From NCBI GenBank assembly GCA_022827185.1, contig JAJDTM010000030.1, positions 115,769 to 179,768 on the forward strand: a stretch of DNA of 64,000 nt, in the 5' to 3' direction. This document shows positions 9,488-18,174 of the stretch, piece by piece. The translations under genes and the position numbers were made by a program. How positions within the stretch are numbered: the first letter of the stretch is position 1; each line of letters opens with the position of its first letter. This stretch comes from Candidatus Poribacteria bacterium. Lineage in GTDB: Bacteria; Poribacteria; WGA-4E; WGA-3G. The notes under the pieces were generated by a model that was not told the DNA's origin, did no database searches, and saw only the letters and a list, made by a program, of their open reading frames with translations.

Positions 9488-9516
9488 TTGACTTTTTTTT
9501 CGATGTGTGTTATACT
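9488..9516 (+). promoter_or_regulatory. Sigma70-type promoter for tRNA(CAT) and possibly tilS-hpt
   Basis: TTGACT (9488-9493), a 17-bp spacer, and TATACT (9511-9516). The tRNA begins 48 bp downstream, and tilS starts 76 nt beyond the tRNA with no clear terminator between. Confidence 0.75.
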
Positions 9517-9564
9517 TAAAAAATAGAAATGCTGGGTAGACTTCATAAGCCCTACCAGACACAT

Positions 9565-9638
9565 GCCGGTGTAGCTCAGTGGTTTAGAGCACACGACTCA
9601 TAATCGTGCTGTCCGGAGTTCGACTCTCCGCACCGGCA
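9565..9638 (+). tRNA. tRNA with anticodon CAT: elongator Met or Ile2 (lysidine type)
   Basis: The acceptor GCCGGTG/CACCGGC is fully paired, with discriminator A. The D-arm is TAGCTCAGTGGTTTAGAGCA. The anticodon loop CTCATAA has CAT at 9599-9601, and the T-arm is GGAGTTCGACTCTCC. The acceptor pairs fully and the stem lacks GGG/CCC, so it is not the initiator. The anticodon stem CGA/TCG resembles bacterial Ile2, while the acceptor resembles elongator Met, so I leave the identity open. It sits just upstream of tilS, whose enzyme modifies Ile2(CAT). Confidence 0.92.
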
Positions 9639-9714
9639 TCGCTTCTTTTGACACGGTTAGCAGCCGAGTTAATATTTAAACGGCAAAACTTGCTGTCAAG
9701 AATAGGCACACCTC

Positions 9715-11157
9715 ATGACAGTCGATTTTGTGCAACAGATGCACCGTTTCATCGCGCAGCATAAGATGATCGAAGACGGCGAGACAGTGCTCGTTGCGGT
9801 CTCAGGCGGCGCGGATTCGCTCGCACTTCTGCACGGTCTGAGCACCTTACGATCGCAGCTGAAGTGCCAACTCCACGTCGCTCATCTAAACCATTGTCTC
9901 CGCCCGGATGCAGATGCGGATGCAGATTTTGTCCGTCAGCACGCAGTGGATTTAAGATTACCTTGTACGATCCAACGTATGGAAATACTGCATTTGGCTC
10001 AGCAATGGAAACTCTCTGTAGAGGCAGCAGGACGTAGCGCGCGCTATCAGTTTTACGAATCGGTCATAACGGAAATCGATGCCACTAAGGTAGCCTTAGG
10101 ACACCATCAGGACGATATTGCTGAGACGGTTTTGATGAACCTCATCCGAGGCAGCGGAGCCACCGGATTGAAAGGCATTGCACCTGTCAGGGACGCAAAA
10201 TTTATTCGACCTCTCGCGGGCTTCACACGCCAACAGATTGAGGCGTTCCTTACATCTATAGGCGTTGTGCCGAGACATGATACAACAAACACAGATACAC
10301 GCTATCTTCGCAACCGTATCCGCCACGAGTTGATACCGCGGCTTGAAAACGCGTATAATCCGAATATTAAAACTGGATTAACCCGTACCGCCGATGTGTT
10401 GCGTGCTGAATCAGAATACCTTGACACAGCCGCGCGGGAGGCATTTGAGGCGTGTCGAGTACAAGGTCCGCACAAGAATGTTGTGCTTGACCGAGTGGCG
10501 TTTCGTAAGCATCACATCGCGTTACAGAGACGGATGTTGAGGCAAAGCGTCTCTGAAATGTCAGGGGATATGAGCGATCTCTATTTTACACACTGTGAAA
10601 AAATGCTACACCTAATTGAAGCGGAAGCGTCTAACGCCGTATTAGTCCTTCCGAACGGTTTGCAATTTCGACGCGCATATCAGCAACTCATTATTGAGAG
10701 AAAGCCGGTTGAAACGGGAAATTTCGCTTATCCAGTCGTTCCTGTCGGTAAAACATCTATAGAAGTTTTAAACACAGAAATTACCGCAGAACTGGGTAAT
10801 ATTGCGTCCTGTCCAACACTGGCATTACCGGACGGTAAATTTGAAGCTATATTTGATTATGAAAAGATAAGGCAGGTGTTTGCAGAACCATCTTTAGAAG
10901 CATTTCCGCTCACGGTGCGTAATCGACGGCAAGGCGACCGGTTTCAGCCTTATGGTATGCGGGGAACGAAAAAGATTAAGGATTTCCTGATTGATGCCAA
11001 GGTGCCTCGCTACGAACGCGATAGTATTCCACTCCTTGTTTGTGGCGATCAGATTTTGTGGATCATCGGTTATACAACCAGCGAAGTTTTTAAAATCGAA
11101 TCTGACACCCGGCAATACCTTTACCTACGTTATGCCAGCAACGAAACCACCTCCTGA
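9715..11157 (+). CDS. tilS: tRNA(Ile)-lysidine synthase
   Basis: 480 residues. It ligates lysine to C34 of tRNA-Ile2(CAT) using ATP, converting AUG reading to AUA reading; the activity is essential and cytoplasmic. The PP-loop SGGADS is at residues 30-35. AHLNHCLR, the S-V-E-A-A-G-R-xx-RY block, and LGHHQDDIAETVLMNL-RG follow. The C-terminal domain includes RNRRQGDRFQPYGMRG-KK-KDF, as in the TilS C-terminal domain. Length is normal. It overlaps hpt by 26 nt, the common tilS-hpt arrangement. A CAT-anticodon tRNA lies upstream. Confidence 0.96.
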   Translation: MTVDFVQQMHRFIAQHKMIEDGETVLVAVSGGADSLALLHGLSTLRSQLKCQLHVAHLNHCLRPDADADADFVRQHAVDLRLPCTIQRMEILHLAQQWKLSVEAAGRSARYQFYESVITEIDATKVALGHHQDDIAETVLMNLIRGSGATGLKGIAPVRDAKFIRPLAGFTRQQIEAFLTSIGVVPRHDTTNTDTRYLRNRIRHELIPRLENAYNPNIKTGLTRTADVLRAESEYLDTAAREAFEACRVQGPHKNVVLDRVAFRKHHIALQRRMLRQSVSEMSGDMSDLYFTHCEKMLHLIEAEASNAVLVLPNGLQFRRAYQQLIIERKPVETGNFAYPVVPVGKTSIEVLNTEITAELGNIASCPTLALPDGKFEAIFDYEKIRQVFAEPSLEAFPLTVRNRRQGDRFQPYGMRGTKKIKDFLIDAKVPRYERDSIPLLVCGDQILWIIGYTTSEVFKIESDTRQYLYLRYASNETTS

Positions 11158-11695
11158 ATCCGTTCTCATCTCCGAATCCCGTCTTCAGCACCGAATTCGT
11201 GAACTTGGGGCACAGATTTCTACCGATTACGAAAACCAAGAATTAGTCCTACTCGGTGTACTCAGGGGGAGTGTACTATTTTTCGCAGACCTTGCACGCG
11301 CAATATCTGCGACGGGTCCCCCGAATCCCGATTGCGGTGTCCGGGTCCGATTTGAATTCGTGCAACTCAGGAGTTACCACGAAAGCACAAAGCCCTCAAA
11401 AGTGCAACTCATTCACGGTGGCAGTGATTATCTTGAACATCGGCACGTCCTCATCGTTGAAGATATTGTTGACACCGGATATACTTTGAAGTTTCTCCGT
11501 GAACACCTCGGAACGCTGAACCCTAAAACAGTTAAGGTATGCACGCTGCTTGACAAACCTGCTCAACGTCAAGTCCCCGTTGCTATCGACTATATAGGTT
11601 TTGAGATCCCTGACACCTTTGTCGTCGGATATGGGCTTGATTATGCCCAGCAGTATCGGAATTTGCCCTATATCGCGCTGTTAGAATCCATTTAA
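11132..11695 (+). CDS. hpt: Hypoxanthine phosphoribosyltransferase
   Basis: 187 residues. It performs purine salvage, converting hypoxanthine or guanine plus PRPP to IMP or GMP in the cytoplasm. The ATG at 11132 (MPATKPPPES) lies inside the tilS 3' end. A longer upstream frame overlapping tilS is not homologous in style. Motifs: LGVLRGSVLFFADL, the PRPP loop VLIVEDIVDTGYTL, KVCTLLDKPAQR, and FVVGYGLDYAQQYRNLPYI at the C-terminus. The overlap with tilS implies translational coupling. Confidence 0.95.
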   Translation: MPATKPPPESVLISESRLQHRIRELGAQISTDYENQELVLLGVLRGSVLFFADLARAISATGPPNPDCGVRVRFEFVQLRSYHESTKPSKVQLIHGGSDYLEHRHVLIVEDIVDTGYTLKFLREHLGTLNPKTVKVCTLLDKPAQRQVPVAIDYIGFEIPDTFVVGYGLDYAQQYRNLPYIALLESI

Positions 11696-11738
11696 TTGCC
11701 TTAATATTGAATAAAAACGCTTTTATATAAATAATTAA

Positions 11739-11767
11739 TTGACAAAAAATCATATATTTGCTATAAT
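11739..11767 (+). promoter_or_regulatory. Perfect-consensus sigma70 promoter
   Basis: TTGACA (11739-11744), exactly 17 bp, TATAAT (11762-11767). It sits in an AT-rich segment 33 nt upstream of the cytochrome start and suggests strong constitutive expression. Confidence 0.88.
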
Positions 11768-11799
11768 TTTTAGATAATATATTATTCGTAAGGAGATTT

Positions 11800-12585
11800 A
11801 TGATGCGTAAATTCGTTTCGTTTGCCCTATGTGGCGTTTTGATCGCGGCATTCATTTTTTTCACACATGCCCAAATGTCAGACAAAGCGCAACTGGGGCG
11901 CGAACTTTTTCACGATCCAACTTTTAAAGGGACGATCAAACCCGGTAAAGTAAAAGGTTTCGCGACTGGCCTGAGTTGCGCAAACTGCCACGCAGATTTT
12001 GATGACACGGCCAATCCAGATGGTGTCATTCGCGCCGGGCATAGCGTGATTGGTGTTCCACACCGCGGAGAAGCAAAAGGCGGGATGATTAAAGCCGCAG
12101 ATTTTGCGCGCGCCGCGGGTGGTGGCGGTTTCTGTTATCAACATTTTTTACAGCGAATCCCTGGTCCTGAAGTTAACCCGACTGCGATCCCAGCTGAACA
12201 TGCCGAAGCCCTCATGGCTTATTTTGAAGCAATCTCCGGTGACAACAAAGGTCCTGAGTTTGAAATGGCAATGTTAGATGACGATGCCAAAAAGGCAGCC
12301 GGTGAAAAACTGACTGCAATGAGCGGTGATGCCGAGAAGGGATGGCAACTTTTCGGACGCGCCTGTGTCGTTTGCCATCCAAGTCCTTACAAAGCGGGTA
12401 TTGGGCCACGGCTTGTCGGAACCAGAGCACCTCGCAATATTGATGCAGCAGTGTTGCGTTGGGCTACTAAAATCCGCGGCGGTGGCACGCTTATGCCGTT
12501 CTACGCCCCTGACATTCTCAGCGACCAAGACATCGCTGACATTCTCGCGTTTGCGCGTCAAGAATTAGAAAACGCAGGAAAATAA
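11800..12585 (+). CDS. Secreted di-haem c-type cytochrome
   Basis: 261 residues; start ATG at 11800 or the next ATG at 11803, after AAGGAG. The signal peptide ends near THAQ (residue 25). Two haem c attachment sites are visible: CANCH (C60-H64) and CVVCH (C189-H193). The second half is a standard small cytochrome c domain with GPRLVGT and the likely Met ligand in TLMPFYAP. The first half resembles the larger cytochrome domains of di-haem peroxidase or sulfur-oxidation type proteins. Role: periplasmic electron carrier or oxidase component; the exact partner is unknown. It is monocistronic, between a consensus promoter and a terminator hairpin. Confidence 0.85.
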   Translation: MMRKFVSFALCGVLIAAFIFFTHAQMSDKAQLGRELFHDPTFKGTIKPGKVKGFATGLSCANCHADFDDTANPDGVIRAGHSVIGVPHRGEAKGGMIKAADFARAAGGGGFCYQHFLQRIPGPEVNPTAIPAEHAEALMAYFEAISGDNKGPEFEMAMLDDDAKKAAGEKLTAMSGDAEKGWQLFGRACVVCHPSPYKAGIGPRLVGTRAPRNIDAAVLRWATKIRGGGTLMPFYAPDILSDQDIADILAFARQELENAGK

Positions 12586-12593
12586 CCAGAATT

Positions 12594-12636
12594 TTGGCTG
12601 GGACAAAGCTTCCCAGCCAAACTTTTTATTTTTTTT
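12594..12636 (+). terminator. Rho-independent terminator after the cytochrome gene
   Basis: A perfect 10-bp stem TTGGCTGGGA/TCCCAGCCAA with a 7-nt loop, followed by an AC and a run of T-rich sequence. It begins 8 nt after the stop codon. From here to 12896 I see no further gene. Confidence 0.9.
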
Positions 12637-12896
12637 GAGCCTATTGATTTCTGTAACCAACTCTTTTCACTATTCGTTATTTTTACTAACAAATAGTCTC
12701 GATTTGATTGAGCGTTTAGGGTGCAATTTGCCAACTCATTTCGTTCAGTTTTTGGCTTATTCAAAGACTTTGAAACAGGTCCTTTAATGATTCTTCGTCT
12801 CAATTCAAAGTCTATATGTGAATAAAAATAAGAAGCCTATGAACACAGAACGTATCAGTATTTCACCCGATCCGAATATGAAGAGAGGATGGTATC

Positions 12897-13430
12897 ATGA
12901 GAGCATCTCGAATCAATATATTTTTCTATTCGTCCTTGGTAGGTATTTACATTCTCCTGGCAGGCCTTGTACTCAGTTTAGCGGGCTGCGGTGGTAGCAA
13001 CCTAAAAAATCCTGTATCAGAAGAGGTTACAACAGAAGAAGGTAGTGAAGCCACAGATGATGTTGTTGTTTCAAATGCGGAGGTGCCGGAGCAGGTTACC
13101 GACCTTGACGTAAAAATTACCGTTACGAAAAAAACGGTGCAACCTGGTGAAGACGTAGAACTCACCGCTTTGCTGAAAGGGGTTAGAGGCACCAGTGTCA
13201 CGCTGAACTGGCTGAATATCACCCAGTTCGGAGAACTTTCCGCCTCCAGCGAAAACCCTGTCACTTGGACTGCCCCTCAGACGCTAAATGGGGAAAATGT
13301 TCGAGTCGAAGTTATTCAACTTGTTGTGACTGTGATTAGTGAGGTTGTTTCCGTCGGATCCTCTGGAATTGAAACCGATACACAAATTTTTACAGACACG
13401 AAGAATGTCTTGCTGACCGTTAGAAATTAG
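12897..13430 (+). CDS. Putative lipoprotein of unknown function
   Basis: 177 residues. The start ATG is preceded by GAGAGGATGGTATC. The signal peptide ends in the lipobox LAGC (acylated Cys31). A short acidic linker (EEVTTEEGSEATDD) follows, then one beta-rich Ig-like domain starting VTDLDVKITV. The phrases KTVQPGEDVELTAL and NPVTWTAPQTLNGENVRVEV resemble bacterial Ig/PKD-type modules. No enzymatic motif is seen. It probably resides on the periplasmic face of a membrane. Confidence 0.7.
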   Translation: MRASRINIFFYSSLVGIYILLAGLVLSLAGCGGSNLKNPVSEEVTTEEGSEATDDVVVSNAEVPEQVTDLDVKITVTKKTVQPGEDVELTALLKGVRGTSVTLNWLNITQFGELSASSENPVTWTAPQTLNGENVRVEVIQLVVTVISEVVSVGSSGIETDTQIFTDTKNVLLTVRN

Positions 13431-13513
13431 TTAGTAGCGGCAAATTCTGTCTAAGTGAGCACCTGCTCGGACTTCCACAGAGTTGTTTCTGTTTTGCATT
13501 ATTAGGGTACCAA

Positions 13514-14302
13514 ATGTATAGAAGGTTAATTCACATTTTTATAGCTGTCTTGTTTGTAGTGACGCTTTTTGGAACGCCTCTCACTGCTGGTGTTCAGCAA
13601 CACCTCGTTCAGAAAGGTGAAACATTATCGGAGATCGCACAGAAGTACAAAGTACCCCTCAAATCGATTATCCAAGCGAACAGTATTAAGTCAGCACACC
13701 GCATACAGACTGGGAAGACGCTGCGTATCCCTGGAAACGCCTTCGCTCTTAATGAGATCCTTTATCAGGTTAAGCCGGGAGACACCTTGATCGGTATTGC
13801 CCGTCTCCACAACGTTGAATGGAAGGTTCTACAGAGAATCAATGGCATATCTTCGCCTCGGAGTCTACAGATTGGCGCAGAAATTCGGATTCCACACGAT
13901 GGTAGCCTCGGTTTTATAAGCCCGCTCCGGATCCCTTTAGTTGTTACATCAGAGTACGGCTATCGCCCCCATCCCGTAACGGGCCGTTACCAGTTTCATA
14001 AAGGCATAGATTTCCGTGCCTTTACTGGTACACGCGTCTACGCCTCCAAAGGCGGTAGAGTTATCTTCGCCGGACGAAAAAACGGCTACGGGAAAATCGT
14101 TGGGATAGAACACGAGGGCAATTTCACTACATGGTATGGACATTTATCGCGCATCAGCGTAAAAAGGGGACAAACCGTAAGCCAAGGAAAAGTTATCGGG
14201 CTATCCGGAAACACCGGCATATCAACCGGTCCCCATTTACATTTTGAAATCAGGTACAAAGGTAGAAGTGAAAAACCAACCAAGCACCTTCCCATACCGT
14301 AA
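13514..14302 (+). CDS. LysM-domain M23 metallopeptidase (NlpD/EnvC-like)
   Basis: 262 residues with a signal peptide (residues 1-26). Two LysM peptidoglycan-binding modules occupy about residues 30-73 and 83-127. An M23 (LytM) domain covers about 137-250 and keeps the zinc and catalytic residues: H162 and D166 in HKGID, H210 in WYGH, and H241/H243 in HLHFE. It therefore looks like an active cell-wall endopeptidase rather than a degenerate activator. The 3' end overlaps the next gene by up to 59 nt in another frame, so the two envelope genes are likely coupled. Confidence 0.9.
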   Translation: MYRRLIHIFIAVLFVVTLFGTPLTAGVQQHLVQKGETLSEIAQKYKVPLKSIIQANSIKSAHRIQTGKTLRIPGNAFALNEILYQVKPGDTLIGIARLHNVEWKVLQRINGISSPRSLQIGAEIRIPHDGSLGFISPLRIPLVVTSEYGYRPHPVTGRYQFHKGIDFRAFTGTRVYASKGGRVIFAGRKNGYGKIVGIEHEGNFTTWYGHLSRISVKRGQTVSQGKVIGLSGNTGISTGPHLHFEIRYKGRSEKPTKHLPIP

Positions 14303-15746
14303 ACGCGGGCTGCTACTCATAGCAACTGTCTTTCTCTTATTGGCGTACTTTCTCGGTCAAAAAAGCACACTATCAGAGCCACTCAACCTGAGACCTGAAG
14401 TCGGCACACGTGGGATCGGGTTGGGCGGTGCTTTTATTAGCAGCGCAGATGACGCAACGAGCCCTCTCTGGAATCCTGCAGGACTTGCTACATTGCAACA
14501 TGGAAACCTCGTCTACGATTTATCCCAAGGCGCAGTTTCTCTCGCTTATCCTATCAAACCTATCGGTACATTCGGTGTAAATTTCCTCGATTTAAATAGG
14601 AGCGATCGCTTTCTATTAGATCACGCCGCAAATCCGATTGGCAGCTTTGAACTCGGCAACAATCAGGCACTCCTCTCTTATGGAAGGCAATTGGGCCCTT
14701 TGCAACTCGGTGTCAGCACCGGGTATAGTCGTGCACCTTACTACGGTAGCCTTTGGGCACAAAATTATGATGTCGGTGTCCTGACAGAACTTAACTCTCA
14801 CTTTGCCCTGGGCATGCGGTTACGCGATATCTCCGGTGTAACCATCCGACATAAAGATGGACAGGTTTTACAGACCTTCGACCAGCAGTTTGCCGTCGGT
14901 GCTGTCCTCACACCGCATCCAATGATTCGATGGCACAATCGGTTAGACATTACATCCCCCCACTTTGGTACGAGTGTAGAAATAGGAAACGAAACAATCA
15001 CTGCTCGCGTCGGATCGACCTTTACCTTTAGCGATGAACTCCCGTCTCAATCGTGGAGCATAGGATTCTCACTCAACCAATTGGGTAAGCAACTTCATTA
15101 CACCTGGCTTAATCAAGAAAATCATGCGTATAAACATCTCGTCTCAATAGGCATGTCTTTCGGCGGAAAAGAACCCACTTCACAAAAGCCTGCGCCCAAC
15201 ACACAAGCCACTCATACACCACAAGCACCTACTGCTAAATCGGAAACTGAAACACAACAAGAACAGACGGACCCAGGATACCAGAGCATCCAAATCGCAA
15301 AACAACATAACATTGAAGGACCACTCATGCTTGCTATCATTCACGCTGAATCCAACTTTAATCCGATCGCCGTATCAAGGAACGGTGCCGGTGGATTGAT
15401 GCAGATGATGCCCGAAACTGCCCGTGAGCTTGGACTTACAGTACCGAAGTATCAGGACAAACGGAAGCCGAAACTTGATTCACACATAGACGAACGATTT
15501 GATCCACACAAAAATTTGCACGCCGGTTTGACTTATTTCAATATGCTTGTAGAGAAATATGAAGGTAATCTGACCTTAGCCCTCGGTGCTTACAACGTCG
15601 GACCCGGCAAGGTGAAGGTGGGCGGTCCTCTTACCAGCAGAGGTAAAAAGTATGCCGATAAGGTACTTAACCGTTACCAACTCTACCGTGACAATATACG
15701 GCAAATGGAAACTGACCGCAAGCGGTTAGAAGCGGTATTAAATTAA
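14244..15746 (+). CDS. Outer-membrane beta-barrel (PorV/UPF0164-like) fused to lytic transglycosylase SLT domain
   Basis: About 500 residues. The start is TTG 14244 or GTG 14268; no ATG fits before the hydrophobic anchor at residues 22-38. Residues 46-310 look like a PorV/FadL-type barrel, with the diagnostic RGIGLGGAF-S-A-DDATSPLWNPAGLA. A Thr/Gln/Pro-rich linker (about 311-345) follows. Then comes a Slt/MltC-type domain with catalytic E369 in HAESNFNP, the GAGGLMQMMPETA block, and ALGAYNVGPG. A barrel and a murein lyase in one chain is unusual. It follows an M23 peptidase, which supports a cell-wall remodelling role at the outer membrane. Confidence 0.8.
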   Translation: MKSGTKVEVKNQPSTFPYRKRGLLLIATVFLLLAYFLGQKSTLSEPLNLRPEVGTRGIGLGGAFISSADDATSPLWNPAGLATLQHGNLVYDLSQGAVSLAYPIKPIGTFGVNFLDLNRSDRFLLDHAANPIGSFELGNNQALLSYGRQLGPLQLGVSTGYSRAPYYGSLWAQNYDVGVLTELNSHFALGMRLRDISGVTIRHKDGQVLQTFDQQFAVGAVLTPHPMIRWHNRLDITSPHFGTSVEIGNETITARVGSTFTFSDELPSQSWSIGFSLNQLGKQLHYTWLNQENHAYKHLVSIGMSFGGKEPTSQKPAPNTQATHTPQAPTAKSETETQQEQTDPGYQSIQIAKQHNIEGPLMLAIIHAESNFNPIAVSRNGAGGLMQMMPETARELGLTVPKYQDKRKPKLDSHIDERFDPHKNLHAGLTYFNMLVEKYEGNLTLALGAYNVGPGKVKVGGPLTSRGKKYADKVLNRYQLYRDNIRQMETDRKRLEAVLN

Positions 15747-15791
15747 CGAGAAACGTGCTTACAAAACGCACTACGACTGCGAGAAACTGAT

Positions 15792-17048
15792 ATGGATAAA
15801 ATTAGATTGGCAATCGTTGGATGTGGTGGGATGGGACACCGGCACATGTATGGGTTAGCGGAACTCCATCGGACAGGATGGGAACGTTTTAGCCTTGTCG
15901 GTGCATGTGACCCCGTACTTGCTAACGCCGAGTCACTCGCTACACAAGCAGAGGAACGCTTCGGCGAAAAACCTGCCGTTGTTGGCAGTCTGGAAGAACT
16001 TGCTGAAGTCGGTGTTGATGCTGTGGATGTGACAACTACACCCCCGTATCACCACACCGTCGCCATTGAAACCCTTGAACGTGGATGGCATACCATGGTA
16101 GAAAAACCGATGGGGTTAACTGTCCGCGCGTGTAATCTCATTCGTCGGGCAGCTGATGCATCTGACGCAATCTTAAGCGTTGCAGAGAACTATCGCCGCG
16201 ATCCAATGAACCGGCTTGCAAAAGCACTGCTTGAAGCAGAAGTTATCGGCACACCGCGTTTTCTCATCCACCACGCAATCGGCGGAACAAACCGCATGCT
16301 TATCTCTGTCTGGCGACATCAGAAAGACCAGAGCGGCGTGTTGCTTGATGTCGGTGTTCACTATGCTGACATGATGGAGTATTTACTCGGCGAAGTTGAT
16401 ACTGTTTATGCGCAAACCCGGCTTCATGAACCTATCCGGCATAATTCTGCCGCAGTGACCGGTGAATCCGGATCTAACCCCGCCGGTGTTTATACCAAAT
16501 GGCAGCGCGAGATGCCTGCTGAATTTGAGGCAACAGCGGAAGACGCGGCTTATGCAACGCTAACTTTCAGAAGCGGCGTTGTCGGGCAGTATATTGAGGA
16601 TCACGGGGCATGGGGACAAGGCAGCTGGCTTCGCAAAATTCACGGCTCCCGAGGTTCTATGACGCTCCCCGGCGACCGAGGTGGAGGCATTATTACCCTC
16701 AATATTGATGGACAGGAAACGATTAACGACCAACGGATTTTGGACCTCGTCCCAGACTTTCGCTTAGATGCTTTCACAGCAGACCTTTTCGGCGGCGACC
16801 GATTGTGGAACTACTCATTTACACAAGGGGACGCGAAAAATATCGCTATGGAATACGGTGAATTTGCTGAAGTCATTGCTGGAAACAGGGAAGTTGAAGT
16901 CGATGGTTATCAAGGCACACGTTCCGTCGCACTCTCCTACGCAATCCTTGAGTCCGGTGCAACGGGGCAAATCGTTCAGATGGATCGGATGCTCGATGAA
17001 TCCATTAACACCTATCAACGCGAGATTGACGAAGGTTTGGGTATCTGA
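15792..17048 (+). CDS. Gfo/Idh/MocA family oxidoreductase
   Basis: 418 residues. The N-terminal Rossmann fold begins AIVGCGGMGHRH. The family's Lys motif appears as VEKPMGLT (about residues 104-111). A C-terminal alpha/beta domain contains the LDVGVHYADMM block with the conserved Asp and His. Members oxidise or reduce hydroxyls of sugars, inositols or related compounds with NAD(P); the substrate is not readable. It is likely co-transcribed with the next Gfo/Idh gene, 18 nt downstream. Confidence 0.9.
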   Translation: MDKIRLAIVGCGGMGHRHMYGLAELHRTGWERFSLVGACDPVLANAESLATQAEERFGEKPAVVGSLEELAEVGVDAVDVTTTPPYHHTVAIETLERGWHTMVEKPMGLTVRACNLIRRAADASDAILSVAENYRRDPMNRLAKALLEAEVIGTPRFLIHHAIGGTNRMLISVWRHQKDQSGVLLDVGVHYADMMEYLLGEVDTVYAQTRLHEPIRHNSAAVTGESGSNPAGVYTKWQREMPAEFEATAEDAAYATLTFRSGVVGQYIEDHGAWGQGSWLRKIHGSRGSMTLPGDRGGGIITLNIDGQETINDQRILDLVPDFRLDAFTADLFGGDRLWNYSFTQGDAKNIAMEYGEFAEVIAGNREVEVDGYQGTRSVALSYAILESGATGQIVQMDRMLDESINTYQREIDEGLGI

Positions 17049-17066
17049 ATTCATAAGGAACAAGCG

Positions 17067-18131
17067 ATGGCAGGCACGCAAGAATTCGGGATCGGTTTAA
17101 TTGGGTTAGGTATCGGGCAGCAGCATCTGCTCGGCTACCAACGCCGAGGGTTGCGCGTCGCTGCAATCTGCGATAAAGATACAACACGCCTTAACGAAGT
17201 CGGCAACACGTTTGGTATTGATAAAAGATACACCCGCATCGCTGACCTGATTGCCGATACCGACGTTGATGTCGTGGACATGGCGGTGCAACCGTGGATT
17301 CGTTCCCCTATCGTTAAAGCCGCCGCCGCAGCTGGTAAGCACATCCTCTGCCAAAAACCGTTCTCAATGTCAATGAAACAAGCCGTTGAAATGGTCGATA
17401 TCTGTGAGCAGCACAACGTGCGACTCATGGTGAACCAAAACTCCTGCTTTGTTCCGGGTTTCCTCGCTATTGAACCTTACATCAACGCTGAACACCTCGG
17501 CGAGATTTACCACGTCTCCATAACCTGCAACGGATTTTACACCGAGTTCCCTGAACGCCACTTGATTCCAGCGATGCAAGTGCATCACGTCGGGCTTGTC
17601 CATAAATGGTTCGGCGAATATGAAAGCGTATACTGTCAAGCACACGGACACAATCGGTCTATTGAAGAAGGCGAAACTGTTTCTGTCGCGATCTTCAAAA
17701 GTCGGAGCGGTGTAGAAGGGTTGCTTTCGTGCAATTGGGCATTCCTTGCCAATCCGGGACGCAACTTACAGCATCCACACGAGGAGATCCGAATTCAAGG
17801 CACTAAAGGCGCGATCTACGGAAACAGTGATGATATGACGGTTCACCTCACGGAACCGGAAACCCGCGAGATTAAACCGTCAATAGAGGGGACATGGTTT
17901 CCTGATGCATTTGGTAACGTGATGGCGCACTTTTTGGAATGCTTGCAAACTGGTGAGAAACCGATTACAGATGGTCGGGGGAACCTACACGTTGTCCAGA
18001 CGATATTTGCCATGCACCAGTCTGCCACATCCGGGGAAGTGGTTATGCTTAATAATATTTCGTTGGATAGTGACTACAATTTGAACCCACATCCCGTCCA
18101 TAGCGCGGATGACCCCACTGTTTTGCGATGA
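17067..18131 (+). CDS. Gfo/Idh/MocA family oxidoreductase
   Basis: 354 residues, start ATG after AAGGAACAAGCG. The Rossmann motif is LIGLGIGQQH. The usual E-K-P is replaced by C-Q-K-P (about residues 94-97), keeping the key Lys. The C-terminal domain carries MQVHHVGLVHKWFGE. It probably works with the preceding oxidoreductase on the same substrate or on successive steps. It ends convergently with the enolase-superfamily gene. Confidence 0.88.
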   Translation: MAGTQEFGIGLIGLGIGQQHLLGYQRRGLRVAAICDKDTTRLNEVGNTFGIDKRYTRIADLIADTDVDVVDMAVQPWIRSPIVKAAAAAGKHILCQKPFSMSMKQAVEMVDICEQHNVRLMVNQNSCFVPGFLAIEPYINAEHLGEIYHVSITCNGFYTEFPERHLIPAMQVHHVGLVHKWFGEYESVYCQAHGHNRSIEEGETVSVAIFKSRSGVEGLLSCNWAFLANPGRNLQHPHEEIRIQGTKGAIYGNSDDMTVHLTEPETREIKPSIEGTWFPDAFGNVMAHFLECLQTGEKPITDGRGNLHVVQTIFAMHQSATSGEVVMLNNISLDSDYNLNPHPVHSADDPTVLR

Positions 18132-18174
18132 CATCACGATAGACAGACGTAGCCGTTCTATTTTTACCTATTGT

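Noticed and set aside
10991..11131. Extended N-terminus of hpt
   Set aside because: It lies within tilS and would add a non-homologous 47 residues; the ATG at 11132 gives the normal family length.
14244..14302. Frameshift between the M23 and barrel/SLT genes
   Set aside because: Both proteins have a natural end or anchor of their own; overlapping genes explain it. A sequencing check is still suggested in the findings.
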